Part shown: positions 1 through 6,516 of the stretch, piece by piece
Position numbering within the stretch: position 1 is the stretch's first letter
How the letters are laid out: each line of letters opens with the position of its first letter
NCBI GenBank assembly: GCA_030640045.1
Contig: DAOWKF010000026.1
Span: 1 to 11,073 of the forward strand
DNA: 11,073 nt
From: Candidatus Omnitrophota bacterium
GTDB lineage: Bacteria; NPL-UPA2; BS750m-G34
Reading direction: 5' to 3'
Notes under the pieces: model-generated
Told to the model about the DNA's origin: nothing
What the model saw: the letters and a program-made list of their open reading frames with translations, nothing else
Database searches by the model: none
Program-made: the position numbers and the translations under genes

Positions 1-561
1 AATTTATCCCCGCGGGCACTGCTCATGGATGAACTTAAGAAGGGCAAGAGATATTTTATGATTATTACGACTCCCTATGGATTTTTTCGATATCATATCC
101 ATGACCTCATCGAGGTTGTAGATTTTTGTCAAGGTGTGCCGGTGATATTTTTTTTAAATAAAGGGAAACATATCTCCTCGCTTACCGGAGAAAAACTTAC
201 GGAATTCCAGGTGTGCGAGGCTATGAAAAAGGTCGGGATTATAAAAGGTGAAGAATATACACTGGTGCCCTGCTGGGATAACCATCTTCCGTATTATTCC
301 CTGGTAGTGGAGGAGGGGCATTTCCATACGGCTGATGCGGAAAATCTGCTTGATCATCTGGATGAGGAGCTAAAGACATTAAATATGGAGTACAGGACAA
401 AGAGGGATTCCGGCCGCCTGGGTCAGCTCCGTCTTATCTCCGCGCCTCAAAATATTTTTTCAAAAGTAAAGAGAGACGTTATTAAAAGGCGCGGCGGCAG
501 GATAGAACAATATAAACAGGTGCACCTTGATTGTATAGGAACTTATAGAAAGTGGACTTGA
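1..561 (+). CDS. GH3 auxin-responsive-promoter family protein, C-terminal part (5' end outside window)
   Basis: The reading frame is open from the first base, so the gene begins upstream and an ATG at 25 is only an internal methionine. GH3 proteins are ANL-type acyl-adenylating enzymes; plant members conjugate acyl acids to amino acids, while the bacterial substrates are mostly unknown. Visible family marks are the FFRYHIHD segment (usual form YRYxxGD), the GEKLTE segment that follows the hinge, and the end typical of bacterial GH3 proteins (KRDSGRLGQLRL, then GGRIEQYKQVHL). The C-terminus therefore looks naturally complete, with only about ten residues after the conserved EQYK. The usual Gly of YRxGD is His here. 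The stop codon lies in the first copy of a 43-bp tandem duplication. The methyltransferase gene starts 103 nt downstream. Family assignment is firm; substrate is unknown, and the N-terminal ATP-binding part cannot be inspected. Confidence 0.85.
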   Translation, partial: NLSPRALLMDELKKGKRYFMIITTPYGFFRYHIHDLIEVVDFCQGVPVIFFLNKGKHISSLTGEKLTEFQVCEAMKKVGIIKGEEYTLVPCWDNHLPYYSLVVEEGHFHTADAENLLDHLDEELKTLNMEYRTKRDSGRLGQLRLISAPQNIFSKVKRDVIKRRGGRIEQYKQVHLDCIGTYRKWT

Positions 562-611
562 GCTATAGCTTGATTGTATAGGAAAATATAGAAAGTGGAC
601 TTAAGCTATAG
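526..611 (+). repeat. 43-bp tandem direct duplication over the GH3 stop codon
   Basis: Copy 1 is 526-568 and copy 2 is 569-611; they match at 40 of 43 positions by direct reading, and a third start (CTTGA) follows at 612. Copy 1 encodes the last eleven GH3 residues (LDCIGTYRKWT) and the TGA stop. Copy 2 would encode LDCIGKYRKWT and TAA at the equivalent place but is untranslated, being shifted by 43 nt. The copy boundaries carry AGCTATAGCT palindromes (561-570 and 604-613). Confidence 0.9.
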
Positions 612-612
612 C

Positions 613-642
613 TTGACGCGCAGGAAAGGATCTGGAGATATA
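613..642 (+). promoter_or_regulatory. possible sigma70-type promoter for the methyltransferase gene
   Basis: TTGACG (613-618) is close to the -35 consensus and is followed after 18 nt by GATATA (637-642). A start near 650 would leave only a very short leader before the ribosome-binding site at 654-658. It lies just after the tandem duplication, in the only gap of any size in this gene run. The -10 match is weak, so this is tentative. Confidence 0.3.
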
Positions 643-664
643 TAAAAAAATATGGGGGATAAAA

Positions 665-1498
665 ATGAATACTGAAGATAAATTCGAAACCCTTTCTAAG
701 GGAAGGCTTATCGTCAAGAACATAATTATTAATCCGTTGATAAATTATCTCTTGCCGCGGAAACTGCTTTTGCATATTTTGAAAACAAACAAAAGTCCGC
801 TTTTAGAAGAATCCATTAAGGACCCGGGCGGATGGAAATCCATCCATCTAAGTTATGAAAATACCGCCCCTGAAAGCTCCGTGGATAAATTCGTTCTGCA
901 TTATGGTATCTTTCCGATGGGGCTGCGTAATCGTAAACGTATGATGACGCGTATCCTTAAAGAGCTCATTCATGAATATACAGAAAAAGGTCATGTCAAT
1001 ATTGTAGGTGTCGGTGCAGGACCGGGGACGAATGTTATTGAGGCGATGGCAATGGCTCAAAGGGATAATGTCACAGCCTATTGTCTTGACCTGAATGACG
1101 AGGCATTTGCCCACGGAGAGATGCTGAAAAGGAGACATGGCTTAGAAGCTGACAGGGTTAAGTATATAAAGGGGAATGCAGTAGATCTGGATAAACATGT
1201 AAAGGTTACCCCGCATATTATTAAACTTATCGGTATCCTTGAGTATCTCTCGGATAAGGAGGTGGCTGATCTTCTTCGTTTCGCGCATCGCGCCCTCGGT
1301 GCCCATGGCGCTGTCGTTACGCATAGTATCTATAACAAGCACGGGCACGAACGTTTTATGAAACATTTTTTGAATCTGCGGCTTAAATATCGGTCAGTGA
1401 GCCAGATAAGCGGTATGCTTGAGGCAGCTGGCTTTTCCATTGCCCATGAAGAAATGGAGCCGTTAGGTATATATAGTGCGATTGTGGGGAGGAAATAG
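665..1498 (+). CDS. class I SAM-dependent methyltransferase
   Basis: Rossmann-fold methyltransferase that would transfer a methyl group from S-adenosylmethionine to an unidentified acceptor. Motif I is VGAGPGTNV (residues 116-124). The acidic ribose-binding residue at the end of strand 2 is in CLDLN (Asp142), and GILEYL (190-195) matches the post-motif region seen in this class. A domain of about 110 residues precedes the SAM fold, which is long for a bare methyltransferase and may bind substrate; it has basic and hydrophobic segments but no signal peptide that I can defend. The C-terminal part (MLEAAGFSI) is the usual late-domain pattern. The start is supported by GGGGG at 654-658, 6 nt upstream of ATG. 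The SDR gene begins 12 nt after its stop. It may belong to the Methyltransf_20-like group, but I am not sure of that. The neighbouring GH3 and SDR genes suggest a small-molecule or lipid acceptor rather than RNA; this is inference. Confidence 0.8.
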   Translation: MNTEDKFETLSKGRLIVKNIIINPLINYLLPRKLLLHILKTNKSPLLEESIKDPGGWKSIHLSYENTAPESSVDKFVLHYGIFPMGLRNRKRMMTRILKELIHEYTEKGHVNIVGVGAGPGTNVIEAMAMAQRDNVTAYCLDLNDEAFAHGEMLKRRHGLEADRVKYIKGNAVDLDKHVKVTPHIIKLIGILEYLSDKEVADLLRFAHRALGAHGAVVTHSIYNKHGHERFMKHFLNLRLKYRSVSQISGMLEAAGFSIAHEEMEPLGIYSAIVGRK

Positions 1499-1510
1499 GG
1501 AGGGTTAATT

Positions 1511-2497
1511 ATGACTAAAGTTTTAGTTACGGGCGCGAGTGGATTTGTGGGGAGCCACCTGACAAGACGCCTCGTCACGGAAGGTTACCGGGTCAAGGCG
1601 CTGGTTAGAACAACAAGTTCGCTGGAGAGGTTGAAAGAACTGGATATAGATCTCGCCTATGGAGACCTCACAGACATTTTTTCCCTGCATAACGCTGTTA
1701 AGGGGGTAGAGATAGTGTTCCATGCCGGAGCCAGCGTCGGTGATTGGGTAAAGAAAGAAGAGGCGGACGCTGTCAATGTAAAAGGGACTGAAAATATTTT
1801 GAATGCCGCGTTAGCTGCCCGTGTCAAGAGATTTGTCAGTGTGAGTTCTCTTGCGGTTCTTGGCATGAAGGATCACAATGCGACAAAAGAAGAGGCGCCT
1901 TATGGTCCTACCGGCGATAGCTACTGTGACAGCAAAATCGAAAGCGAAAAACTTGTGCTTGAATTCGGGCGTAGGCATAATCTGCCTATGACAGTGCTTA
2001 GACCCGGTTTTATCTATGGGCCGGGAGACAATCAGGTCCTTCCGCGGGTTTTAGAGGCATTAGAAAAAGGTAAATTTGCCTTTATCGGCCATGGAGATAA
2101 GGTCCTGAACACCGTCTATGTCGGAAATCTTGTTCAGGCTATCCTCTTAGCTGTCAGGACTGAAAAGGCCGTCGGGAAAATTTATAACATCACTGACGGT
2201 GTCCTGGTTGACCGCCGTGAGTTTATTAATACGATTGCTGATGTATGGGGACTCCCAAGGCCCAAAAAAGAGATCCCCTTATGGCTGGCTAAGGCCCTGA
2301 CACCGGTTTTTGAGAAGGTGAACCGTCTTACAGGTTCCAAAAAGCCGCCGCTTTTAAACCGCGCAAAGATGAAGTTTATGGCTTTAAATCTTCATTTTGA
2401 TATCTCCAGGGCAGTGGAGGAGCTTGGCTATAAGCCTGTCTTCAACCTCCGCCAGGCGTTAGAGGAGACACATAAAAATGATAAACGAAAAGCGTAA
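1511..2497 (+). CDS. extended SDR, NAD(P)-dependent epimerase/dehydratase or 3beta-HSD/OleD-like reductase
   Basis: Atypical or extended short-chain dehydrogenase of 328 residues, a normal length. The dinucleotide-binding motif TGASGFVG is at 7-14, the GDLTD segment at 51-55, the catalytic serine region VSSL at 111-114 and the catalytic pair YCDSK (Tyr138, Lys142). RPGFIYGPGD (164-173) and the C-terminal LLNRAKM plus ELGYKP segments are those of the 3beta-hydroxysteroid dehydrogenase / dihydroflavonol reductase / OleD-like branch, which reduces or dehydrogenates hydroxyl-keto groups. This is less like a nucleotide-sugar epimerase, though sugar substrates (HpnA-type annotations) cannot be excluded. 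The start has a strong ribosome-binding site, GGAGGG at 1499-1504. The 3' end overlaps the DUF1571 gene by 20 nt, indicating co-expression. Family confident, substrate not. Confidence 0.85.
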   Translation: MTKVLVTGASGFVGSHLTRRLVTEGYRVKALVRTTSSLERLKELDIDLAYGDLTDIFSLHNAVKGVEIVFHAGASVGDWVKKEEADAVNVKGTENILNAALAARVKRFVSVSSLAVLGMKDHNATKEEAPYGPTGDSYCDSKIESEKLVLEFGRRHNLPMTVLRPGFIYGPGDNQVLPRVLEALEKGKFAFIGHGDKVLNTVYVGNLVQAILLAVRTEKAVGKIYNITDGVLVDRREFINTIADVWGLPRPKKEIPLWLAKALTPVFEKVNRLTGSKKPPLLNRAKMKFMALNLHFDISRAVEELGYKPVFNLRQALEETHKNDKRKA

Positions 2498-3224
2498 AAT
2501 GAAAAGCATTTTTAGTTTTATGTTTTTAGCTTTTAGTATTTTAATCTCTTCTATAACAGCTGCGGAAATTGATCCGCTAAAAATGATATATAGCCTCCGC
2601 AAGACCTATGAAAATGTTAATGACTATACCGCTGTTTTTATTAAGCAGGAAAGGGTGAGGGGGATACTGCACTGGGAGGAAAAAATAATATTTAAATTTA
2701 AAAAACCATTCAACATCTATATGGGGTGGCGCGAAGGCCCCGGAGAGGGGAGGGAAATTTTATACAGCCGCGGTAAGAATGACGGCAAGATGATTATAAA
2801 TCCCCACGGTTTAATTGCCCTGATTATACCTGTTATAAACATTGAGCCGGATAACCCGATGGTTAGAAGTAAAAGCCGGCATACAATAAAAGAGGCCGGC
2901 ATAGGCATGACTATCAAGTTTTTAATAGAGCAGTTAGAGCTTGCAGAAAAGCAGGGAGACCTCAAGATAGAATTTATAGGTGAAGAAACCTTTAAAGACA
3001 GAGTTTGCTCAAAGATTGAGACGGTTTTCCCGGAAGGCAAGTCATATTATGCGGGTCGCATTCTTATCTATATAGACAAGGAATATAATCTCCCTTCGCA
3101 GACATTTGTTTATGACTGGAAAAATAAGCTGCTTGAAAAGGCATCCTATACAGAATTAAAAATAAATGTGGGGCTTGGTGAGTCGGATTTTGACCCAAAA
3201 AATCCCGAATATGGGTTTAAGTAA
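2478..3224 (+). CDS. exported DUF1571-family protein
   Basis: The 248-residue protein begins with a basic stretch, a hydrophobic core (about residues 10-27) and a plausible signal-peptidase site near SITA-AE (27-30), so it should be exported to the periplasm or cell surface; no lipobox cysteine is seen. The mature part carries the DUF1571 pattern: YTAVFIKQERVRG (50-62), KFKKPFNIYMGW (73-84), GREILYSRGKNDGK (91-104) and SRHTIKEAGIG (133-143). The alternating strands and the acidic C-terminal DFDPKNPEYGF resemble the LolA/LolB-like fold that binds lipid, but that is a fold-level guess. The chosen start has AGGAG at 2463-2467; an alternative ATG at 2499 would lie just after the SDR stop and keep the whole signal peptide. 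The overlap with the SDR gene implies translational coupling and links this exported protein to the upstream enzymes. The function of DUF1571 is unknown. Confidence 0.8.
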   Translation: MINEKRKMKSIFSFMFLAFSILISSITAAEIDPLKMIYSLRKTYENVNDYTAVFIKQERVRGILHWEEKIIFKFKKPFNIYMGWREGPGEGREILYSRGKNDGKMIINPHGLIALIIPVINIEPDNPMVRSKSRHTIKEAGIGMTIKFLIEQLELAEKQGDLKIEFIGEETFKDRVCSKIETVFPEGKSYYAGRILIYIDKEYNLPSQTFVYDWKNKLLEKASYTELKINVGLGESDFDPKNPEYGFK

Positions 3225-3272
3225 TTTATGGTATGGAATTTGAAAAAGCATAGAAGAAATTTTCCAACCACT

Positions 3273-3309
3273 GAAAATCGCACTAAAGTTATCGCCGAAG
3301 GCGATTTTC
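3273..3309 (+). promoter_or_regulatory. competing hairpins in the glmS leader; possible attenuator or terminator
   Basis: A short stem-loop pairs ATCGCC (3291-3296) with GGCGAT (3300-3305) across a GAA loop and is followed by TTTCTT, like a weak intrinsic terminator for the DUF1571 operon. GAAAATCGC (3273-3281) is also the perfect reverse complement of GCGATTTTC (3301-3309), and this longer pairing would disrupt the short hairpin. Whether this is regulatory or chance is not decidable here. It does not look like a glmS ribozyme. Confidence 0.35.
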
Positions 3310-3333
3310 TTGAATGTATAGAGTTTCCTTTAT

Positions 3334-3365
3334 GTCATTCTCCGGCTTGACCGGGGAATCCATGG
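3334..3365 (+). repeat. palindromic dispersed-repeat-like element upstream of glmS
   Basis: ATTCTCCGG (3337-3345) and CCGGGGAAT (3351-3359) form a 9-bp stem with one G-T wobble around a CTTGA loop, flanked by GTC and CCATG. This GTCATTC...GGAATCC form is the pattern of REP/MITE-like palindromes scattered through many bacterial genomes. Only one copy is in the window, so dispersal is inferred from the familiar pattern. It ends shortly before the glmS ribosome-binding site and would be in the glmS leader or at the 3' end of the upstream transcript. Confidence 0.5.
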
Positions 3366-3381
3366 GTGAGGGGTAAGTAAT

Positions 3382-5211
3382 ATGTGCGGAATCATTGGTT
3401 ATATTGGCGAAAAGAAAGCGCAGCCAATCCTTATTGCCGGGCTTAAGAATTTAGAATACCGCGGATATGACTCAGCAGGTATAGCTGCCATAGATAAAGG
3501 CCGTCTCCGTATAGCCCGTGCCAAAGGGAAGATAAGGCAGCTCGAGAAAAAACTTTCCGAGCGCCCTCTGCCCGGCACAATAGGACTTGGACATAACCGC
3601 TGGGCCACACACGGCCTTCCCAGCGAGGAGAATGCGCATCCGCATGTTGATTGTAAAAAAAATCTTGTTATTATTCACAACGGAATCATTGAGAATTACC
3701 TGCCTTTAAGGGAAAGACTTAAAAAGGAGGGGCACCGGTTTGGCTCGGATACTGACACCGAGGTTATGGTGCACCTTATTGAAAAATATATGAACCTGGG
3801 GCTGGAGACTGCGCTGCGAAAGGCCTTGAAAATGATAACCGGGTCGTATGCCATCGGACTTATTTCACGAAAGGACCCGGGAGTCCTCCTTGCGGCAAGA
3901 CAGGGGAGCCCTCTCATAGTCGGCCTTGGCAAAGGAGAAAATTTTATAGCGTCGGATGTCCCTGCTATTCTCCACCTCACTAAAAAGGTGATGTATCTCT
4001 GTGATGGAGATATAGCTATTCTCACCCCGTCCAATGTCCGTATAAAGAATATGGCCGGGAAGACACAGTCCCGCAAGGTCCGTGAGATTTCCTGGGACCC
4101 TGTATCAGCTAAAAAGAGCGGATACCCGCATTTTATGCTCAAAGAAATATTTGAGCAGCCGCAGGCAATAGAAGACACATTTACAGGAAGGGTCTCTCCT
4201 GAAAAAGGAAAGGTATATCTTTCAGAGATAGGATTGAGCGGAAAAGAACTTAAGAAGATCGAAAGAGTAGTTATTACTGCCTGTGGGACATCATGGCATT
4301 CAGCGCTGATAGGTAAGTTTATGATGGAAGAATTTGCCCGAATCCCGGTAGAGGTAGATTATGCCGCGGAGTTCAGGTATCGTAATCCTATACTAAATGC
4401 AAAGACCTTAGTCATAGGAATAAGTCAGTCCGGTGAAACTGCTGATACACTCGGGGCAATGCATGAAGCAAAAAAACAGGGCGCAAGGGTTATATCAATA
4501 TGCAATGTAGTCGGCTCCTCCATTACCCGTGAAACAGAAGGGGTTATTTATACCCATGCGGGTCCTGAGATAGGTGTCGCGTCAACCAAGGCCTTTAGCT
4601 CACAGCTTGTTGTGCTGTATCTTCTTTCTTTGTACTTAAGCGATATCCGGAAGGAAATCTTTCTTAAAAAAATGCGGAAATATATCCTTGACCTGAAAAA
4701 GATTCCTTTTTTAATTAAAGAAATACTGAAGCGCCATCCCGAAATCGAATCTCTGGCGAATATATTTTATAAGAAAACAAATGCTCTCTATCTCGGTAGG
4801 GGAGAAGGATATGCCGTTGCACTGGAAGGGGCGCTTAAACTTAAAGAGGTCTCTTATATCCATTCCGAAGGCTATCCAGCGGCAGAGATGAAACACGGTC
4901 CTATTGCCTTGATTGATAAAAATATGCCGGTGGTGGTGCTGGCGCTTAAAGGCCGGCGCTATGACAAGATACTCGGGAATATCAGCGAGGTAAAGGCGCG
5001 GTCAGGTGTTGTTATAGCCCTTGCCTCAGCCGGTGACAAAAAGATAAAGGAAAAGGTAGATTATATCATCTATATCCCCAGGACTAATGAAATGCTGAGC
5101 GCAATACTCGCTGTTATCCCGATGCAGCTTCTGGCGTATTATACAGCGATAAAACGCGGCTGCAATGTAGACCAGCCTCGAAACCTGGCTAAAAGCGTGA
5201 CAGTTGAATAA
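3382..5211 (+). CDS. glmS: glutamine--fructose-6-phosphate aminotransferase (isomerizing)
   Basis: Cytosolic enzyme making glucosamine 6-phosphate from fructose 6-phosphate and glutamine, the first committed step to UDP-GlcNAc for peptidoglycan and lipopolysaccharide. The N-terminal glutaminase domain opens with MCGIIGYIG, whose Cys2 becomes the N-terminal nucleophile after methionine removal. GHNRWATHG (70-78), HNGIIENY (99-106) and GSDTDTE (121-127) bind glutamine. Two SIS isomerase domains follow: ITACGTSWHS (about 298-307), ISQSGET (about 347-353), STKAF (about 400-404), SEGYPAAEMKHGP (495-507) and the C-terminal DQPRNLAKSVTVE. The length of 609 residues is standard and no key residue is missing. 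GAGGGG (3368-3373) supports the start. Its last 8 nt overlap the next gene. The leader contains paired-repeat structures but no recognisable glmS ribozyme core. Confidence 0.97.
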   Translation: MCGIIGYIGEKKAQPILIAGLKNLEYRGYDSAGIAAIDKGRLRIARAKGKIRQLEKKLSERPLPGTIGLGHNRWATHGLPSEENAHPHVDCKKNLVIIHNGIIENYLPLRERLKKEGHRFGSDTDTEVMVHLIEKYMNLGLETALRKALKMITGSYAIGLISRKDPGVLLAARQGSPLIVGLGKGENFIASDVPAILHLTKKVMYLCDGDIAILTPSNVRIKNMAGKTQSRKVREISWDPVSAKKSGYPHFMLKEIFEQPQAIEDTFTGRVSPEKGKVYLSEIGLSGKELKKIERVVITACGTSWHSALIGKFMMEEFARIPVEVDYAAEFRYRNPILNAKTLVIGISQSGETADTLGAMHEAKKQGARVISICNVVGSSITRETEGVIYTHAGPEIGVASTKAFSSQLVVLYLLSLYLSDIRKEIFLKKMRKYILDLKKIPFLIKEILKRHPEIESLANIFYKKTNALYLGRGEGYAVALEGALKLKEVSYIHSEGYPAAEMKHGPIALIDKNMPVVVLALKGRRYDKILGNISEVKARSGVVIALASAGDKKIKEKVDYIIYIPRTNEMLSAILAVIPMQLLAYYTAIKRGCNVDQPRNLAKSVTVE

Positions 5212-5857
5212 ACAAATAGAAAACCTTATTTGTCAGGACGGCGGGAAGCTCGTTGGATATGCCTGCGTTAAAGAGATAAAGCATAAATTTTACCTTGCGC
5301 CAAATATTTTAAATGGCATTGATTACGCAATCTCAATTGGCGTGGCTCTCAATAAAGAAATACTTAAGACAAATGAGACCTCGCCTTCGTTTCTATATAA
5401 ACATCACTACCGGCAGGTCAATATGCTTTTAGATAGGATTGCCAATAATATAGCGAATCTGGTAATATCGCAGGGATACAGGGCAATTCCAATCCCTGCT
5501 TCAATAATTATAGACTGGCAAAAGCAGCTGGGGCATGTCTCACATAGGGAGGTCGCTAATCTTGCGGGTTTAGGGTGGAGGGGGAAAAACAATCTCCTGG
5601 TCAATAAAAAATACGGCTCAAGCATCCGCCTGGCTACAGTTTTAACGGATTTAGTCCTTGAACCTTCCGCGCCAATAAAAGAAGATTGCGGCTCATGTTC
5701 CGCTTGCCAGGAATTCTGTCCGGTTGGCGCTATAAAAGATACCCCGGAGAATTTTGACAGGGATGCGTGTTGTAAACAGGTAAAAGAATTTTCACGTAAG
5801 ATTGGGGTGGGTATATGCGGGCTTTGTCTCGGTCATTGTTCGGAAAAAGGGAATTAG
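5204..5857 (+). CDS. short QueG-like 4Fe-4S protein
   Basis: A 217-residue protein related to epoxyqueuosine reductase QueG (COG1600/DUF1730-type). AGLGWRGKNNLL (121-132) and the SIRLATVLTDLVLEP segment (140-154) match the QueG core. CGSCSACQEFCP (Cys162, 165, 168, 172) and a second set (Cys189/190, 205, 208, 212, with GICGLCLGHC) predict two [4Fe-4S] clusters. It is much shorter than true QueG, lacks its C-terminal HEAT-like extension, and I see no clear counterpart of the early QueG cobalamin-pocket motifs. It is therefore better called a QueG-like redox protein than QueG. The start is a TTG overlapping the glmS stop region by 8 nt, so translation is probably coupled; no good ATG lies nearby in frame. 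The 3' end overlaps the DUF4416 gene by 43 nt. Substrate unknown. Confidence 0.7.
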   Translation: MNKQIENLICQDGGKLVGYACVKEIKHKFYLAPNILNGIDYAISIGVALNKEILKTNETSPSFLYKHHYRQVNMLLDRIANNIANLVISQGYRAIPIPASIIIDWQKQLGHVSHREVANLAGLGWRGKNNLLVNKKYGSSIRLATVLTDLVLEPSAPIKEDCGSCSACQEFCPVGAIKDTPENFDRDACCKQVKEFSRKIGVGICGLCLGHCSEKGN

Positions 5858-6345
5858 TCTTTTTCTTCACAGCCATTTTCGGCCAGGATGTCTCTTTAAT
5901 CGAGAAAGCGTCCGGTATCATGGAACGAAGGTTCGGCCCCGTTAGTAACCGTTCAAAAATATTTAATTTCACGCAGACAGATTACTATACTGCCGAGATG
6001 GGGGGAGGTTTAAAAAAGATGTTTTTTGTATTTAAGAAGCCCATCTTCCCTGAAAACCTTATTGATATAAAATTGTATACTATGAAGTTAGAGTCTAAAT
6101 TTTTAGTTGGGAAAAAGCGGCGGGTAAACCTGGACCCGGGTTATCTGTCATTGAGCAAGGTAGTCCTTGCCACTCACAAAGATTATGCGCATCGTCTTTA
6201 TCTCGGGAAAGGCATATATGGTGAAATTACGTTATTTTTCAAGGACAAGACATTTACCCCTTTCCCCTGGACATTTCCTGACTACCGCACCCCTGACTAT
6301 ATAAATTTTTTTAATGATGAGAGAAAAATATGTTATAATAAATAA
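5815..6345 (+). CDS. DUF4416 family protein
   Basis: A 176-residue cytosolic protein matching DUF4416: FGPVSNRS (40-47), TDYYTAEMG (55-63), NLDPGY (105-110), a long conserved run with ATHKDYAHR (119-127), GIYGEITL (133-140), and the C-terminal FPDYRTPDYINFF (154-166). Many invariant Asp, Tyr, His and Lys residues suggest an enzyme, but no function is established. The family is common in deep-branching Gram-negative phyla. The ATG at 5815 follows a G-rich stretch (5804-5811) and lies inside the preceding gene by 43 nt; TTG codons at 5824 and 5836 are alternative starts, with the conserved part beginning near residue 11. Being third in a tightly overlapping set after glmS, it may work with the QueG-like protein. 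The stop is followed within a few bases by the putative left end of the IS element. Confidence 0.8.
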   Translation: MRALSRSLFGKRELVFFFTAIFGQDVSLIEKASGIMERRFGPVSNRSKIFNFTQTDYYTAEMGGGLKKMFFVFKKPIFPENLIDIKLYTMKLESKFLVGKKRRVNLDPGYLSLSKVVLATHKDYAHRLYLGKGIYGEITLFFKDKTFTPFPWTFPDYRTPDYINFFNDERKICYNK

Positions 6346-6370
6346 ACAGGACAGGCTGTCTAATAAGCCC

Positions 6371-6390
6371 TATGCTGAGGCATAATTATT
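6371..6390 (+). terminator. weak hairpin followed by T-rich run downstream of DUF4416 gene
   Basis: TATGC (6371-6375) pairs with GCATA (6380-6384) around TGAG, followed by ATTATTTT. It could end the glmS operon transcript, or shield the transposase gene from outside transcription if it lies within the IS end. The stem has only five base pairs and is AT-rich, so efficiency would be low. Confidence 0.3.
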
Positions 6391-6445
6391 TTGGGTAGTG
6401 AATAAAATTAGCGTAAGAAAAAATGAAAAAATATGGAAAAAAAGC

Positions 6446-6473
6446 TTGCCATTCTTCCGGTATTTGATATAAT
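6446..6473 (+). promoter_or_regulatory. sigma70-type promoter of the IS1182 transposase gene
   Basis: TTGCCA (6446-6451), a 16-bp spacer and a perfect TATAAT (6468-6473). Transcription would begin around 6480, upstream of the ribosome-binding site AGGGGG (6505-6510) and the ATG at 6517. The promoter lies inside the in-frame upstream extension of the transposase reading frame, which argues against the earlier ATG at 6433 as the true start. Confidence 0.65.
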
Positions 6474-6516
6474 GAATATCGACGGTGAAAGTGAAAAAAT
6501 ACCAAGGGGGAATAAG

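Noticed and set aside
3225..3381. glmS ribozyme/riboswitch upstream of glmS
   Set aside because: The leader is only 157 bp, has no recognisable conserved ribozyme core, and is largely accounted for by two short hairpins and a palindromic repeat.
3696..4178. Longest opposite-strand reading frames, including 160 codons antisense to glmS and 145 codons antisense to glycerate kinase (10313-10750)
   Set aside because: They mirror strongly conserved coding sequence on the + strand and show no family motif or ribosome-binding site.
5204..5857. Annotation as true epoxyqueuosine reductase QueG
   Set aside because: The protein is far shorter than QueG and lacks the C-terminal part; only the core and Fe-S motifs match.
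6433..6516. 28-residue N-terminal extension of the transposase from ATG 6433
   Set aside because: A TTGCCA-16-TATAAT promoter overlaps this stretch, and AGGGGG precedes ATG 6517, where family-like sequence begins.
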